This document shows positions 1-7,810 of a stretch of DNA of 64,000 bases, piece by piece; position 1 is the first letter of the stretch; every line of letters begins with the position of its first letter. The stretch lies in the NCBI GenBank assembly GCA_013287905.1, contig JABDCW010000004.1:17163-81162 (forward strand), given 5' to 3'. This stretch comes from Chlamydiota bacterium (GTDB lineage: Bacteria; Chlamydiota; Chlamydiia; Chlamydiales; Parachlamydiaceae). The position numbers and the translations under genes were made by a program. The notes below the pieces were generated by a model. It worked only from the letters and a program-made list of their open reading frames with translations, did no database searches and was not told the origin of the DNA.

Positions 1-218
1 GTCGATAAATGATATGTACAGTCGTTATTATTTCTGTAGCCTGGCATTGGTTGCATAAATTTTTTCCCTTTTGATAATGTTACTTAATAAAAGTGTGGTT
101 TAATAGTTTAGTAAGAATTGTACAAATAAACTTAATTAATTGAAATATAATCTTTTAGGATCTCAGAAATTCTCGCTTAAGAATGAAATTCCTCATTCCA
201 TGCTTTTTTGTGCCTAAT

Positions 219-445
219 GTAAAAGGCAATAAACTACCACAGAGCCCACAGAAAACACAGAGGGGGTCATATGAATTATTTAGTTAATCCAGATATGGAT
301 GAGAATACCAGATATGCATGAGAATAGACGAATGTGAAGCAAACCTTTTACCCCAGGCAATATTATAGGAGCGGCTATTGCCCCCCCTCTGTGTTTTCTG
401 TGGGCTCTGTGGTGGTTTTTATTTTTGGAAATATTGGTACAAAAT
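219..445. repeat. Composite hairpin repeat, copy 1
   Basis: Two arms of the CACAGAGCCCACAG type (about 234-266 and 382-415) are reverse complements and enclose about 115 bp. The whole unit, including the non-palindromic centre, recurs at 23750-23959. Relative to that copy, this one carries a short internal duplication around 290-318. Bases 1-218 before it are AT-rich and hold no gene that I can support. Confidence 0.85.
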
Positions 446-741
446 TAAGGATTGGTTTTCGGTGTTCTGATTCGCTCATCAATAGAGCAAAGCCTCCCAT
501 GAAAATCTTTTATCTCTTTGTTTATGTCTTCACGCCATCCGCGAACTTCGCGTTCGAATGATTTGTCTTCGCGCCATCCGCGGACTTCGCGTTCGAATGA
601 TTTGTCTTCGCGCCATACTCTAACTTCTTGCTCAAATGCTTTCATATCAGAACGGAGCCATGAAATCAGTGCAATATTAGATCCGATAATAGCCACGGTT
701 GTTCCGATTATGGTGACTATTAGTGTGATGTCGCATTCCAT
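445..741 (-). CDS. Small membrane protein with tandem 13-residue repeats
   Basis: This 98-residue protein of unknown function has one predicted membrane helix at about residues 5-28 (ITLIVTIIGTTVAIIG). It continues into a charged region built of three tandem 13-residue repeats of the form FEREVRGWREDKS. The repeats are visible in the DNA as 39-bp units at about 530-640. The start at 741 is chosen because AAGGAG lies about 7 bases upstream; an in-frame ATG at 789 has no such site. The layout (short N-terminal tail, one helix, amphipathic charged tail) suggests a membrane-anchored protein with a helical, possibly coiled-coil, cytoplasmic segment. I infer this from composition only. Small proteins of this general design occur in environmental chlamydiae, but no function is known to me. 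Confidence 0.7.
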   Translation of the reverse strand: MECDITLIVTIIGTTVAIIGSNIALISWLRSDMKAFEQEVRVWREDKSFEREVRGWREDKSFEREVRGWREDINKEIKDFHGRLCSIDERIRTPKTNP

Positions 742-858
742 AGACACTCCTTGAGGGGCAATTCTTGAGGGGCAGTTCAAAAACCTCATTCAGTGTTGTT
801 TGTTAATTGTCATTGTATAACGTGCACAGGATTTTATGAAGTCATTTTTACGCCGCCT

Positions 859-1311
859 TTACTTTTTTGGCTTGTGCTGGAATGTACCAACCAATTCGGT
901 TTTGGCAAGGACATGCCCCTTCATTGCATTTTCCAGATCGCTTTTTCTGGAACGGTTCGGCAGTTGCAAAGCCTTGTCTAAAGCATATAGCTTAAAATGA
1001 TAGTGATGAGGACCTCCCGGAGGTGGACAGGGACCTTTATACCCAAGTTCTCCATAGCTGTTTAAGCCGTTGCCAAACGTCTCCAGTTTGCTTTCTTTCG
1101 TAAATTGACGAAGGTTTCCGGGTATATTCCAAACAATCCAGTGATCAAAGGTGCCATTGGGAGCATCCGGATCGTCCATAATTAAGGCAAATACGGCTGT
1201 TTTTTCCGGCACATCGCTTAAATGTAAATCCGGAGCGATATTTTCCCCATGGCATGTGTGTTTGTCTGGAATAACCTCTCCTTCCTGAAAGGCTGTTGTC
1301 GTTAGTTTCAT
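859..1311 (-). CDS. PEBP / YbhB-YbcL family protein
   Basis: This is a phosphatidylethanolamine-binding-protein (Raf kinase inhibitor-like) family member of 150 residues, close to the bacterial YbhB/YbcL length. Family hallmarks are visible: the DPDAP ligand-pocket motif with the following FDHW, and the GPCPPPGGPHHYHF block that forms the anion-binding site. There is no signal peptide, so it is probably cytoplasmic. Members bind phospholipids or small anionic ligands; the bacterial role is unclear. The start at 1311 follows GGGGGAG; an upstream ATG at 1371 would run back into a repeat element and has no ribosome-binding site. Confidence 0.9.
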   Translation of the reverse strand: MKLTTTAFQEGEVIPDKHTCHGENIAPDLHLSDVPEKTAVFALIMDDPDAPNGTFDHWIVWNIPGNLRQFTKESKLETFGNGLNSYGELGYKGPCPPPGGPHHYHFKLYALDKALQLPNRSRKSDLENAMKGHVLAKTELVGTFQHKPKK

Positions 1312-1353
1312 GACTCCCCCTTTTGTCCTTTGTTTTAATGTCACTTGATGTGC

Positions 1354-1685
1354 GGTTTTCTGTCGCCGCATCCGCGGCTGCTCTTGTGGTGTGTTCCTAC
1401 CACAGGCTGACGCCTGTGGCTACATGCTTCTACCGCATTCGCGGCTTATGCAAGAACTAGCCTCAGACTGACGTTGTTTGCCGCATTCGCGGCTTATGCA
1501 AGAACTAGCCTCAGACTGACGTTGTTTGCCGCGTTCTCGGCTTATGCAAGAACCAGCCTTAGACTGACGTTTGTTTGCCGTATTCGCGCCTTTTAGTTGC
1601 GAAGCAACGTAAGCATGTAGCCACAGGCGTCAGCCTGTGGTAGGAATACCCAATAGGAGCAGCCGCGGATGCGGCGACAGAAAAC
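1354..1685. repeat. Long inverted repeat enclosing 48-bp tandem repeats
   Basis: The left arm (about 1354-1428) and right arm (about 1612-1685) are near-perfect reverse complements. Each contains the modules CCGCATCCGCGGCTG and CAGGCTGACGCCTGTGG. Between them sit three tandem copies of a 48-bp unit starting at 1433, 1481 and 1529, with a decayed fourth starting at 1578. The remainder of the gap up to 1867 holds only an AT-rich promoter region. Confidence 0.9.
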
Positions 1686-1794
1686 CTCCCATTGGTTAAC
1701 ATCATATTTATTTTTTAGAGTACTTGGCAAAATTTATCGTGTCAATGTAAGATTTTAATTATTTTTAGTCTATCCCATTTATTATTATTTTTTA

Positions 1795-1822
1795 TTGTTT
1801 TTTATTACTATATTCGTAAAAT
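1795..1822 (+). promoter_or_regulatory. Putative sigma-70 type promoter
   Basis: TTGTTT at 1795-1800 and TAAAAT at 1817-1822 are separated by 16 bases, about 45 bases before the coding start at 1868. The match is moderate and the region is AT-rich. Confidence 0.35.
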
Positions 1823-1867
1823 AAACAAAACAAATGTACCTAAGTCCTTAAAGAGGTAAGAAAAACG

Positions 1868-2482
1868 ATGAACATTACACCTGATAACCGGGCAGCTACC
1901 CCCTATGATGTACCTAATCCCCCTCCATTCGTCAACAAATCAAAAATAGCTCCTGTTCAGCCAAAATCGAAAGAGAAGCTTGGTTTAATCAAACGAATTA
2001 TCACTTCAGTTGAAAATGCTCTTCGATCTCTCCTGCTGCAATTCCTCCGTTTTTTTCAGGCACCTAAGATAAATAAAAAAATCAAGCACTTGGTCACTCA
2101 GTCCACTGGTCTCGATAAGTGCGTAAATTTTGATAAAATCGACAAAGACTCTCTAAGAAAAGAAGATATCGTTAAATTGCTCGATGATATTGAAAATAAG
2201 TTACTTAAGTTACAAAAATCTCAGGAAGCGATAAAGGAGATCTTTAGACTAAATTTAAGTAGCAAACAAAAGAAGATTCTAACGGGCTTGACGGTTAAGA
2301 CAGACAAGAATATTGAATACCTTAATCGCTTCAAGGAAGACTTAAATGCCAGACAAACTTCGATCAATGACCAAAAAGCGGCAGTTGTACACATGAAAAA
2401 ACCAGCAGCTCTATCAAAAGCTGTATTAGGAAAAAGAACCAGGCCCAAAACCTCCACTTTTCAGGCAAACGCAAACCAGTAA
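1868..2482 (+). CDS. Short paralogue of the coiled-coil effector-like family
   Basis: This 204-residue protein of unknown function is the first of three tandem paralogues. The segment at about residues 37-60 (LIKRIITSVENALRSLL) matches the equivalent part of the third copy (FIKRIATAVENALLRF) and, less closely, the second. After it comes a Lys/Glu-rich helical region of coiled-coil type. Unlike its two neighbours it lacks the long C-terminal half and the WH2-like motif, so it is either truncated or a minimal form. The N-terminus is disordered and proline-rich and carries a tyrosine in the context PYDVPNPPP. There is no signal peptide or membrane helix. A weak AGAGG precedes the ATG. A secreted effector role is inference from composition and context. 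Confidence 0.65.
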   Translation: MNITPDNRAATPYDVPNPPPFVNKSKIAPVQPKSKEKLGLIKRIITSVENALRSLLLQFLRFFQAPKINKKIKHLVTQSTGLDKCVNFDKIDKDSLRKEDIVKLLDDIENKLLKLQKSQEAIKEIFRLNLSSKQKKILTGLTVKTDKNIEYLNRFKEDLNARQTSINDQKAAVVHMKKPAALSKAVLGKRTRPKTSTFQANANQ

Positions 2483-2648
2483 ATCCTTTGCTTTTCTGGA
2501 GACTCCCCTCCCCTTTGCATTGCCATAATCACCTATTGTTATTAATTTGCAGAAATTTTTATTAATTTTTTTATCTTTTTAAGTCTTTTTATTTTAATTA
2601 CTTATTTTAATTTTTTAATTAAAATAGTGTATTTTTTGTTTTATTTCT

Positions 2649-2676
2649 TTGTGTAAATTATATTTTATTTTATAAT
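2649..2676 (+). promoter_or_regulatory. Putative sigma-70 type promoter
   Basis: TTGTGT at 2649-2654 and TATAAT at 2671-2676 have a 16-base spacer. The coding start at 2754 lies about 77 bases downstream and is preceded by AAAGGAG. Confidence 0.45.
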
Positions 2677-2753
2677 TAGGCTATGGAAGAATAATAAACT
2701 ATTAATTAACACGTTATTAATGTTTGTTAATTAAGTAAAAAAGGAGAATTACT

Positions 2754-4181
2754 ATGACTGGTATAACACCTGATAGACATCCAGCCTCTTATGGTAGTGT
2801 AACGGAAAGAATTAAGCCGGATAGCATTCACCCTGGAGCACGAGTAGAAAATAAAAAACTTATCGATAAGGTTTCTACATCTATCAAAAATGCTATCGAC
2901 AATATTATTGATAGTTTTGACAGATTATTAAACAGGCCGACTAGGTCTGAAAAAGCATTTAATCAAAAAGTTATCCATCTGGACAAAGCCTTAAAGGAAT
3001 TAGGTAACAAATTAGCAGCAGGCTTTACAAAAGATATGGATAAATCAGGATTGGGCGATACAGAGTATGATCAGTTGATTGCTGTTGCACAAGGTTCTAA
3101 AAATGAATTAGAGAGTGTTCTCAAAGAAATTACAACTACAGCAGAAAAAATCAAAGGAGTACATGTACAGAGAAAATTATTCTCGAGCGTAGTAAGCTTA
3201 GCGAAGGAAGCAATTGTACATTGCGATGTATTGAAACATGAGTTGGTACTGATGAAGAGAGAATCAGGACAAATAAGGGAAATTTTGCCCGAAGTACAAG
3301 AATTGCCCGCAATGAGAGAAAAGTATAAAGCAGATGTAGAGGCTCATAGCAAATTGAAAGAGAAATTGAAAAAATATGATGAGGCACAAAAAGGAAGGAC
3401 ACAAACTACTGGACAATTAGATACAAGGAAGCAAATGGGCCATCAGCTAGCGGATTTGGAGAAGAAATTGAAACCACTCAGAGATGCTGAAGAAGCTGAG
3501 GCAAAGCTCCAGGACGTGAAAGAATTTGGCGGTCTGCGTATGAAAAAGCCCCTTGAAGTTCGACGCGGAGGAGTTAAGAAGCCGGGAACCCCAGTACCTT
3601 TTGGAACCAAAGTACCATCTAAAGGACTCGATGCAGGAGCTTTAATACAAGAAACACGTAAGGAAAAAATTCATGATGAAATCCGTAAAGGCGTACCGCT
3701 GAAAACATCTAGTCATATAGCGGAACACCGTGCTGGCGAAAAAATGGAAAAAGATGAAGCATATAAAAAAACGTCAACACCTGTAGAACTTTCTCAAGCA
3801 ATGAGAGATAATGCTGTGATGGATGCTGAAGATGAAAGACAAAATGCAATGCTCAAAGATGCCACAGCAGCATTAGAGAAAGCTAAAACAATGACAAGAC
3901 AACAAACTATCAAGGGTGCTACTTCTTCTGGACAAACTCCAACTCTTCCAAAATCATCACCCCCTCCCGCAACTAAACAAGCTTCTAAGGCTGAAGTTTC
4001 AAAAGAAACTCAAAAAACTGCAAAAAAAGAAGATAATATAGCAATACCTGTAAGAGGTAATCAAGCCAAACCCCCAAGAGCAACGGGTTCAGCCGTTGGG
4101 TTAGGGCAGGCTAGAAAGGTGTTCAAACAAGCTTCAAAATCTCCTGAGGGTCCAAAACCTCCAGTAGTGCCGAAAAAATAA
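2754..4181 (+). CDS. Coiled-coil protein with WH2-like actin-binding motif
   Basis: This 475-residue protein is a paralogue of the genes on either side. In order it has a disordered N-terminus containing RHPASYGSV (also found as HPAS plus tyrosine in the third copy), then the shared SIKNAIDNIIDSFDRLL helix at about residues 44-62. Long charged helical stretches typical of coiled coils follow to about residue 260. At about residues 303-322 it has IHDEIRKGVPLK, which fits the WH2 actin-binding consensus (amphipathic helix, IRxG, then LKK/LR). The C-terminus is Lys/Pro/Ser-rich and disordered. No signal peptide or membrane helix is visible; if secreted, a type III route would be expected in a chlamydia. 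A clear terminator follows. Actin binding is inferred from the motif alone. Confidence 0.75.
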   Translation: MTGITPDRHPASYGSVTERIKPDSIHPGARVENKKLIDKVSTSIKNAIDNIIDSFDRLLNRPTRSEKAFNQKVIHLDKALKELGNKLAAGFTKDMDKSGLGDTEYDQLIAVAQGSKNELESVLKEITTTAEKIKGVHVQRKLFSSVVSLAKEAIVHCDVLKHELVLMKRESGQIREILPEVQELPAMREKYKADVEAHSKLKEKLKKYDEAQKGRTQTTGQLDTRKQMGHQLADLEKKLKPLRDAEEAEAKLQDVKEFGGLRMKKPLEVRRGGVKKPGTPVPFGTKVPSKGLDAGALIQETRKEKIHDEIRKGVPLKTSSHIAEHRAGEKMEKDEAYKKTSTPVELSQAMRDNAVMDAEDERQNAMLKDATAALEKAKTMTRQQTIKGATSSGQTPTLPKSSPPPATKQASKAEVSKETQKTAKKEDNIAIPVRGNQAKPPRATGSAVGLGQARKVFKQASKSPEGPKPPVVPKK

Positions 4182-4201
4182 AACCAATCTAATTGTCTCT
4201 T

Positions 4202-4243
4202 AAAGCCAACGAAGCTTACAATAGCTCCGTTGGCTTTTTCTTT
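4202..4243 (+). terminator. Rho-independent terminator
   Basis: The 10-bp stem AAAGCCAACG (4202-4211) pairs with CGTTGGCTTT (4228-4237), followed by a T-rich run. It lies 20 bases after the stop codon at 4181. Confidence 0.9.
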
Positions 4244-4427
4244 TTTTCTTTTTCATACATTAAAATTCTTTGCTTTATGCGAAGGCAACCTCGCGTCCCC
4301 CCTCTTCCCCATCTTCGGTCCTGACAAGGGCATCAAATAAGCAATTAAACGAGAAAGACGCGAACATAGTTTTACCCATAACTTTTTTTGACAAAAAAAT
4401 TCATATTTTTGTCCTATTTTATGTCAC

Positions 4428-4715
4428 CCTTACGAGGCTGTGAAAAATGAAGGATTCGCGAGTATCTGCCGCCGCTTCCGCGGCTGGTCATTTTTCGCAT
4501 TCATACCCCAGGCTCACGCCCTTACCATTACCCATTTTTTTAGAAATTATATTACATAGAGCATGGGCTCGCCCTTACAGATTATGATTCATTCTAATTG
4601 GTAAAAAATGATCAAATATATCGCCCTTACGAGGCTGTGAAAAATGAAGGATTCGCGAGTATCTGTCGCCGCTTCCGCGGCTGGTCATTTTTCGCATTCA
4701 TACCCCAGGCTAACG
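4428..4715. repeat. Direct repeat pair, about 90 bp
   Basis: The block at 4428-4520 recurs almost exactly at 4624-4715, beginning CCCTTACGAGGCTGTG and running through the CCGCTTCCGCGGCTGG module. The gap between 4244 and 5025 holds these repeats, the palindrome at 4662-4856 and a promoter; I see no gene in it. Confidence 0.85.
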
Positions 4716-4856
4716 CCTGGGGCTACATGCTGCTGCCGCTCCACGGCTTAACCTCAATACCGCAAGCATGGCCGTGAAACGGCCAAAGCATGTAGCCCCA
4801 GGCGTTAGCCTGGGGTATGAATGCGAAAAATGACCAGCCGCGGAAGCGGCGGCAGA
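4662..4856. repeat. Long palindrome with 70-bp arms
   Basis: The left arm 4662-4731 and right arm 4787-4856 are reverse complements almost throughout, with a loop of about 55 bp. The arms share the modules CCGCGGCTG and CCCAGGCTAACGCCTGGGG with the inverted repeat at 1354-1685. The two are therefore members of one repeat family that bracket the first two paralogous genes. Confidence 0.88.
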
Positions 4857-4932
4857 AAATTGGATATTATTCATTTCCTACAGCCTTGTTTATTAGTTTA
4901 ATATATTAATTTTATTTCTTTGTTTATTAAAT

Positions 4933-4961
4933 TTGAAATTAATAAACAAATAATTTATAAT
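4933..4961 (+). promoter_or_regulatory. Sigma-70 type promoter
   Basis: TTGAAA (4933-4938), a 17-base spacer and TATAAT (4956-4961) lie 64 bases before the coding start at 5026. Confidence 0.55.
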
Positions 4962-5025
4962 TTAATTAAGAGTGTGTGTTTTATGTTTGATTAAATGTAG
5001 AAAAAACAATAATAAGGAGAATATT

Positions 5026-6324
5026 ATGGATCCTAGTAGAGAAGCTTTCGGGAGGCTGCATCCAGCCTCAATTTTTGATTATAATCAACCAGGGCAGACA
5101 CAAGATGTGCATCCAGCCTCAATGTATGAAACAAAACTTCCGCCAAAACAACACAAATCTTTCATTAAAAGAATTGCCACTGCTGTAGAAAATGCCTTAC
5201 TTCGCTTTGTTGCAAAATTAGACAGGATATTGCATCAACCGATTGTAGGAAAGAAAATCGATATTCTGAAAAAGGATATCGGTACATTGGATGAAAAATT
5301 AAAAACCAATTTACAAACAGCAAAATCGTTTCTAGATAAGAATGCGGAAGAAGTAACTGAAAAAGACTATGATCAGTTAATTTCTTTAACTGACACATCC
5401 GAAAAGCAATTAATAAAGATTTATGATGATATCCTTAAGGCCAGGAAAATTAATAAGGGCAATATCAATAAAACTCATGAATTAGCCCTAAAGGAATTAG
5501 CTGTAAAAATTCAAAAGGATATTGGCATGTTCAAAAATGCCTCAGAACAATTAAAAGCTTCACAAGCAGGAGTGAGATTGCATGCAGAAATAAAACCATT
5601 CAGAGAGAAGCAAACACAAATTCAGGAGTCATATGAACAACTAAGAAGCGAACATGGAGATTTATTAGAAAAAATTACTATACTTGAAAAGTTATTGGAG
5701 ACTATAGAAAAGGGAAAACCTAAAGAGAAGAAAAGAAATATTTTACTTGAAAAACTATTGAAAAAAGGTGAAGTGCCGGAAAAAATAGATGTGACTTCTC
5801 TAAAAGTAAATCTGGCGGAGATGCAGTCTCAACTGAAGAAAAAAGCTGCAGCATTGGATGAATATGGAGTTGAACTAGAATCACTTCATAAGGAAGTCAA
5901 ACCAAAGATTGCGGAACTTAAAAGTTTACGCAAAGGAACAAAGGTCCAAAAGAAACAGAAGAATGTGACCAAAGCAGCAAAAACTAAAGAAGAAGCTCGC
6001 GCTGAGTTATTTAAGCCTATTCATGATCAGATCCGTAAGGGTGTGCCACTTAGGTCATCTGCAATAGAAGCGGAAAAACATGCAGCCGCTAAAAAAGAAA
6101 TAGCTGATAAATATAAAAGAGAAAAAGCGGCTCAGGATATTGCAGAGTATGATGCCGCCGTTAAACTTGTAGACGATCCTGGAATGACTGCAAGAGCCGA
6201 AAAAGAAGCAGCCAGGGCTAAAGAAATGATGAAAAAAGGGGAAAGTGCTATAGGAAAACTCAAGAAGTCTGTGACAGGCTTAGGGGAGAAGTTTCCACAC
6301 GTAAAACCAAAAGAAAGAAAATAA
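5026..6324 (+). CDS. Coiled-coil protein with WH2-like actin-binding motif
   Basis: This 432-residue protein is the third tandem paralogue. Its N-terminus has two copies of a HPAS motif, each followed by a tyrosine (SIFDYNQPG, SMYETKLPP). The family helix FIKRIATAVENALLRF follows at about residues 46-61, then long Lys/Glu-rich coiled-coil segments to about residue 300. At about residues 327-345 lies IHDQIRKGVPLRSS, almost the same as in the second paralogue. It is very close to the WH2 motif of eukaryotic nucleation-promoting factors such as WAVE (IRKGxxLR). The tail is Lys/Ala-rich. The start at 5026 follows AAGGAG; an in-frame upstream ATG at 4972 lies close to the promoter and lacks a ribosome-binding site. 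Host-actin binding is inference. Confidence 0.78.
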   Translation: MDPSREAFGRLHPASIFDYNQPGQTQDVHPASMYETKLPPKQHKSFIKRIATAVENALLRFVAKLDRILHQPIVGKKIDILKKDIGTLDEKLKTNLQTAKSFLDKNAEEVTEKDYDQLISLTDTSEKQLIKIYDDILKARKINKGNINKTHELALKELAVKIQKDIGMFKNASEQLKASQAGVRLHAEIKPFREKQTQIQESYEQLRSEHGDLLEKITILEKLLETIEKGKPKEKKRNILLEKLLKKGEVPEKIDVTSLKVNLAEMQSQLKKKAAALDEYGVELESLHKEVKPKIAELKSLRKGTKVQKKQKNVTKAAKTKEEARAELFKPIHDQIRKGVPLRSSAIEAEKHAAAKKEIADKYKREKAAQDIAEYDAAVKLVDDPGMTARAEKEAARAKEMMKKGESAIGKLKKSVTGLGEKFPHVKPKERK

Positions 6325-6344
6325 AATCAAGCGAACTGCCTCTT

Positions 6345-6379
6345 AAAGACAGTGGAGCCATAATGGCTCCACTGTCTTT
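6345..6379. terminator. Bidirectional terminator
   Basis: A perfect 16-bp stem (6345-6360 with 6364-6379, starting AAAGACAGTGGAGCCA) has a 3-base loop, with T-runs on either side. It lies between the stop of the WH2-motif gene and the stop of the convergent aroDE, so it should serve both. Confidence 0.92.
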
Positions 6380-7810
6380 TTATATAATAGCAGAGGGCGA
6401 AAACCAAATCCTACGCTGCTCCTCAGCTTGCCTTAAAAACATCTGACGCCCTTCGACGATCACACACCCCTTCTCGAATGCATGCTGCAAAAGCAAAGGG
6501 TTTTGTGATCTCGTCTGAATGTCCATGACACAACATCCCGGAATGATGTGCTCTGCTAAAATGGGCATCTCATCGGGTGTGGAGTTGATTAAAACGTCAT
6601 ACCCTTCTCGATAACAGTCCTTCATCTCATCAAGCCCTCTTGCTTTGCAAGCACAACCAAACCTATTTGCCAGCTCTGCAGCCCGGTCCTTATTTCGGTT
6701 CACAACAGTGACCTTTGCCCCTCTTTGGGAGGCCTCATAAATGATGGCTTTGGCAGCGCCCCCGGCGCCTATAACGAGAACATGCTTACCCTTCACACAT
6801 AACTTTTGTTCGATCGCGTCTAAAGCTCCAATGCCATCTGTGTTCCATCCAATGAACTCTCCCTCATGGAACTGTACTGTGTTGACTGCCCCGATCTCCT
6901 TCGCCTCTGGTTCAATGCTATCGAGAAAAGGCAAGATTGCCTCTTTTAGCGGCATGGTGACACTAAGACCGCTAAGGGGGATTTGCCTGGCAAGGAAAAG
7001 GAAAGAGGCAAGCTCATCTGGTTGGACCCGCATTTTTACATAAACGGCCTCAATCCCCTCTTCTTTAAAAACAGCATTATGCACTATATCTCCTACGCTA
7101 TACTCAATTGGATCGCCAATTAAGCCGTAAATTTTTGATTTTGGATGCAAGGATTTGTAATGATAGCGTTGAACGAGTCGCTTCGCATCGATCTGCCCAA
7201 TAGGAGATTGCCCCTGCTCTTCGAGACAGGCATAGGTGAGAAAACTACCGGTGATGGGCCCTACAATGCGGCTTATCTGTCCATGGATACCCATACTCAC
7301 TGCGATCAGGTTCTCTTGAGCTTTCCCTTTTGTCCAGCAGAGTAATCGCATTGCATCGGGAGTACAATGCGACATAACAGCAATTTTATAAAAATGTGCC
7401 GGGATCTGTTGCATTGTTTGATAAATGGCATCCAGGTTACGGGGAGTTTCCACAAAATTGTGATAAGAGAGAATGATATTAGTACTGGAATACACAGAGA
7501 CAATAGAGGCAATAGAGGAAGGAGGCAGATCATATTCCAGGTCGAGATATTCGGGCTTTAGGACAGCAAGGGAACAAAGCAGCCTAATCCTTTCCTCTTC
7601 ATTGCCGCGATACTCCCCTCCCTGTCCTTTGCTTCTTAATGTAAAGATCATCGGAATGGAATACTTTGCGCGTAAAACCTTTAAGGCATCTAAATCAATG
7701 CGGTCAAATAAATCGAGACGCAGCTCGACAAGATCGGCATACTGGACGCTTAAATTCAGCTGCTCTTCGATATCGGCCTTGGAAGGTCCCTTAATGACGA
7801 CACATAACAT
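6380..7810 (-). CDS. aroDE: Bifunctional 3-dehydroquinate dehydratase / shikimate dehydrogenase
   Basis: This fused enzyme of 476 residues catalyses steps 3 and 4 of the shikimate pathway. Residues 1 to about 215 form a type I dehydroquinase, with the Schiff-base lysine at K142 (FYKIAV) and the catalytic histidine at H117 (LSYHNF). From about residue 226 comes an AroE-type NADP-dependent shikimate dehydrogenase, with the active-site lysine in SVTMPLK (K289), WNTDG (D325) and the dinucleotide-binding loop IGAGGAAKA at 347-355. The usual PxxHSxSP shikimate-binding motif reads PIEYSVGDIVHN, a mild deviation. The same fusion is known from Chlamydia. The start overlaps the end of aroB by 20 bases and has GGAG upstream, so translation is probably coupled. 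Confidence 0.96.
   Translation of the reverse strand: MLCVVIKGPSKADIEEQLNLSVQYADLVELRLDLFDRIDLDALKVLRAKYSIPMIFTLRSKGQGGEYRGNEEERIRLLCSLAVLKPEYLDLEYDLPPSSIASIVSVYSSTNIILSYHNFVETPRNLDAIYQTMQQIPAHFYKIAVMSHCTPDAMRLLCWTKGKAQENLIAVSMGIHGQISRIVGPITGSFLTYACLEEQGQSPIGQIDAKRLVQRYHYKSLHPKSKIYGLIGDPIEYSVGDIVHNAVFKEEGIEAVYVKMRVQPDELASFLFLARQIPLSGLSVTMPLKEAILPFLDSIEPEAKEIGAVNTVQFHEGEFIGWNTDGIGALDAIEQKLCVKGKHVLVIGAGGAAKAIIYEASQRGAKVTVVNRNKDRAAELANRFGCACKARGLDEMKDCYREGYDVLINSTPDEMPILAEHIIPGCCVMDIQTRSQNPLLLQHAFEKGCVIVEGRQMFLRQAEEQRRIWFSPSAII

Noticed and set aside
1433..1580. 48-bp tandem repeats considered as a CRISPR array
   Set aside because: The units are contiguous with no unique spacers and lie within a larger inverted repeat; no cas genes are present.
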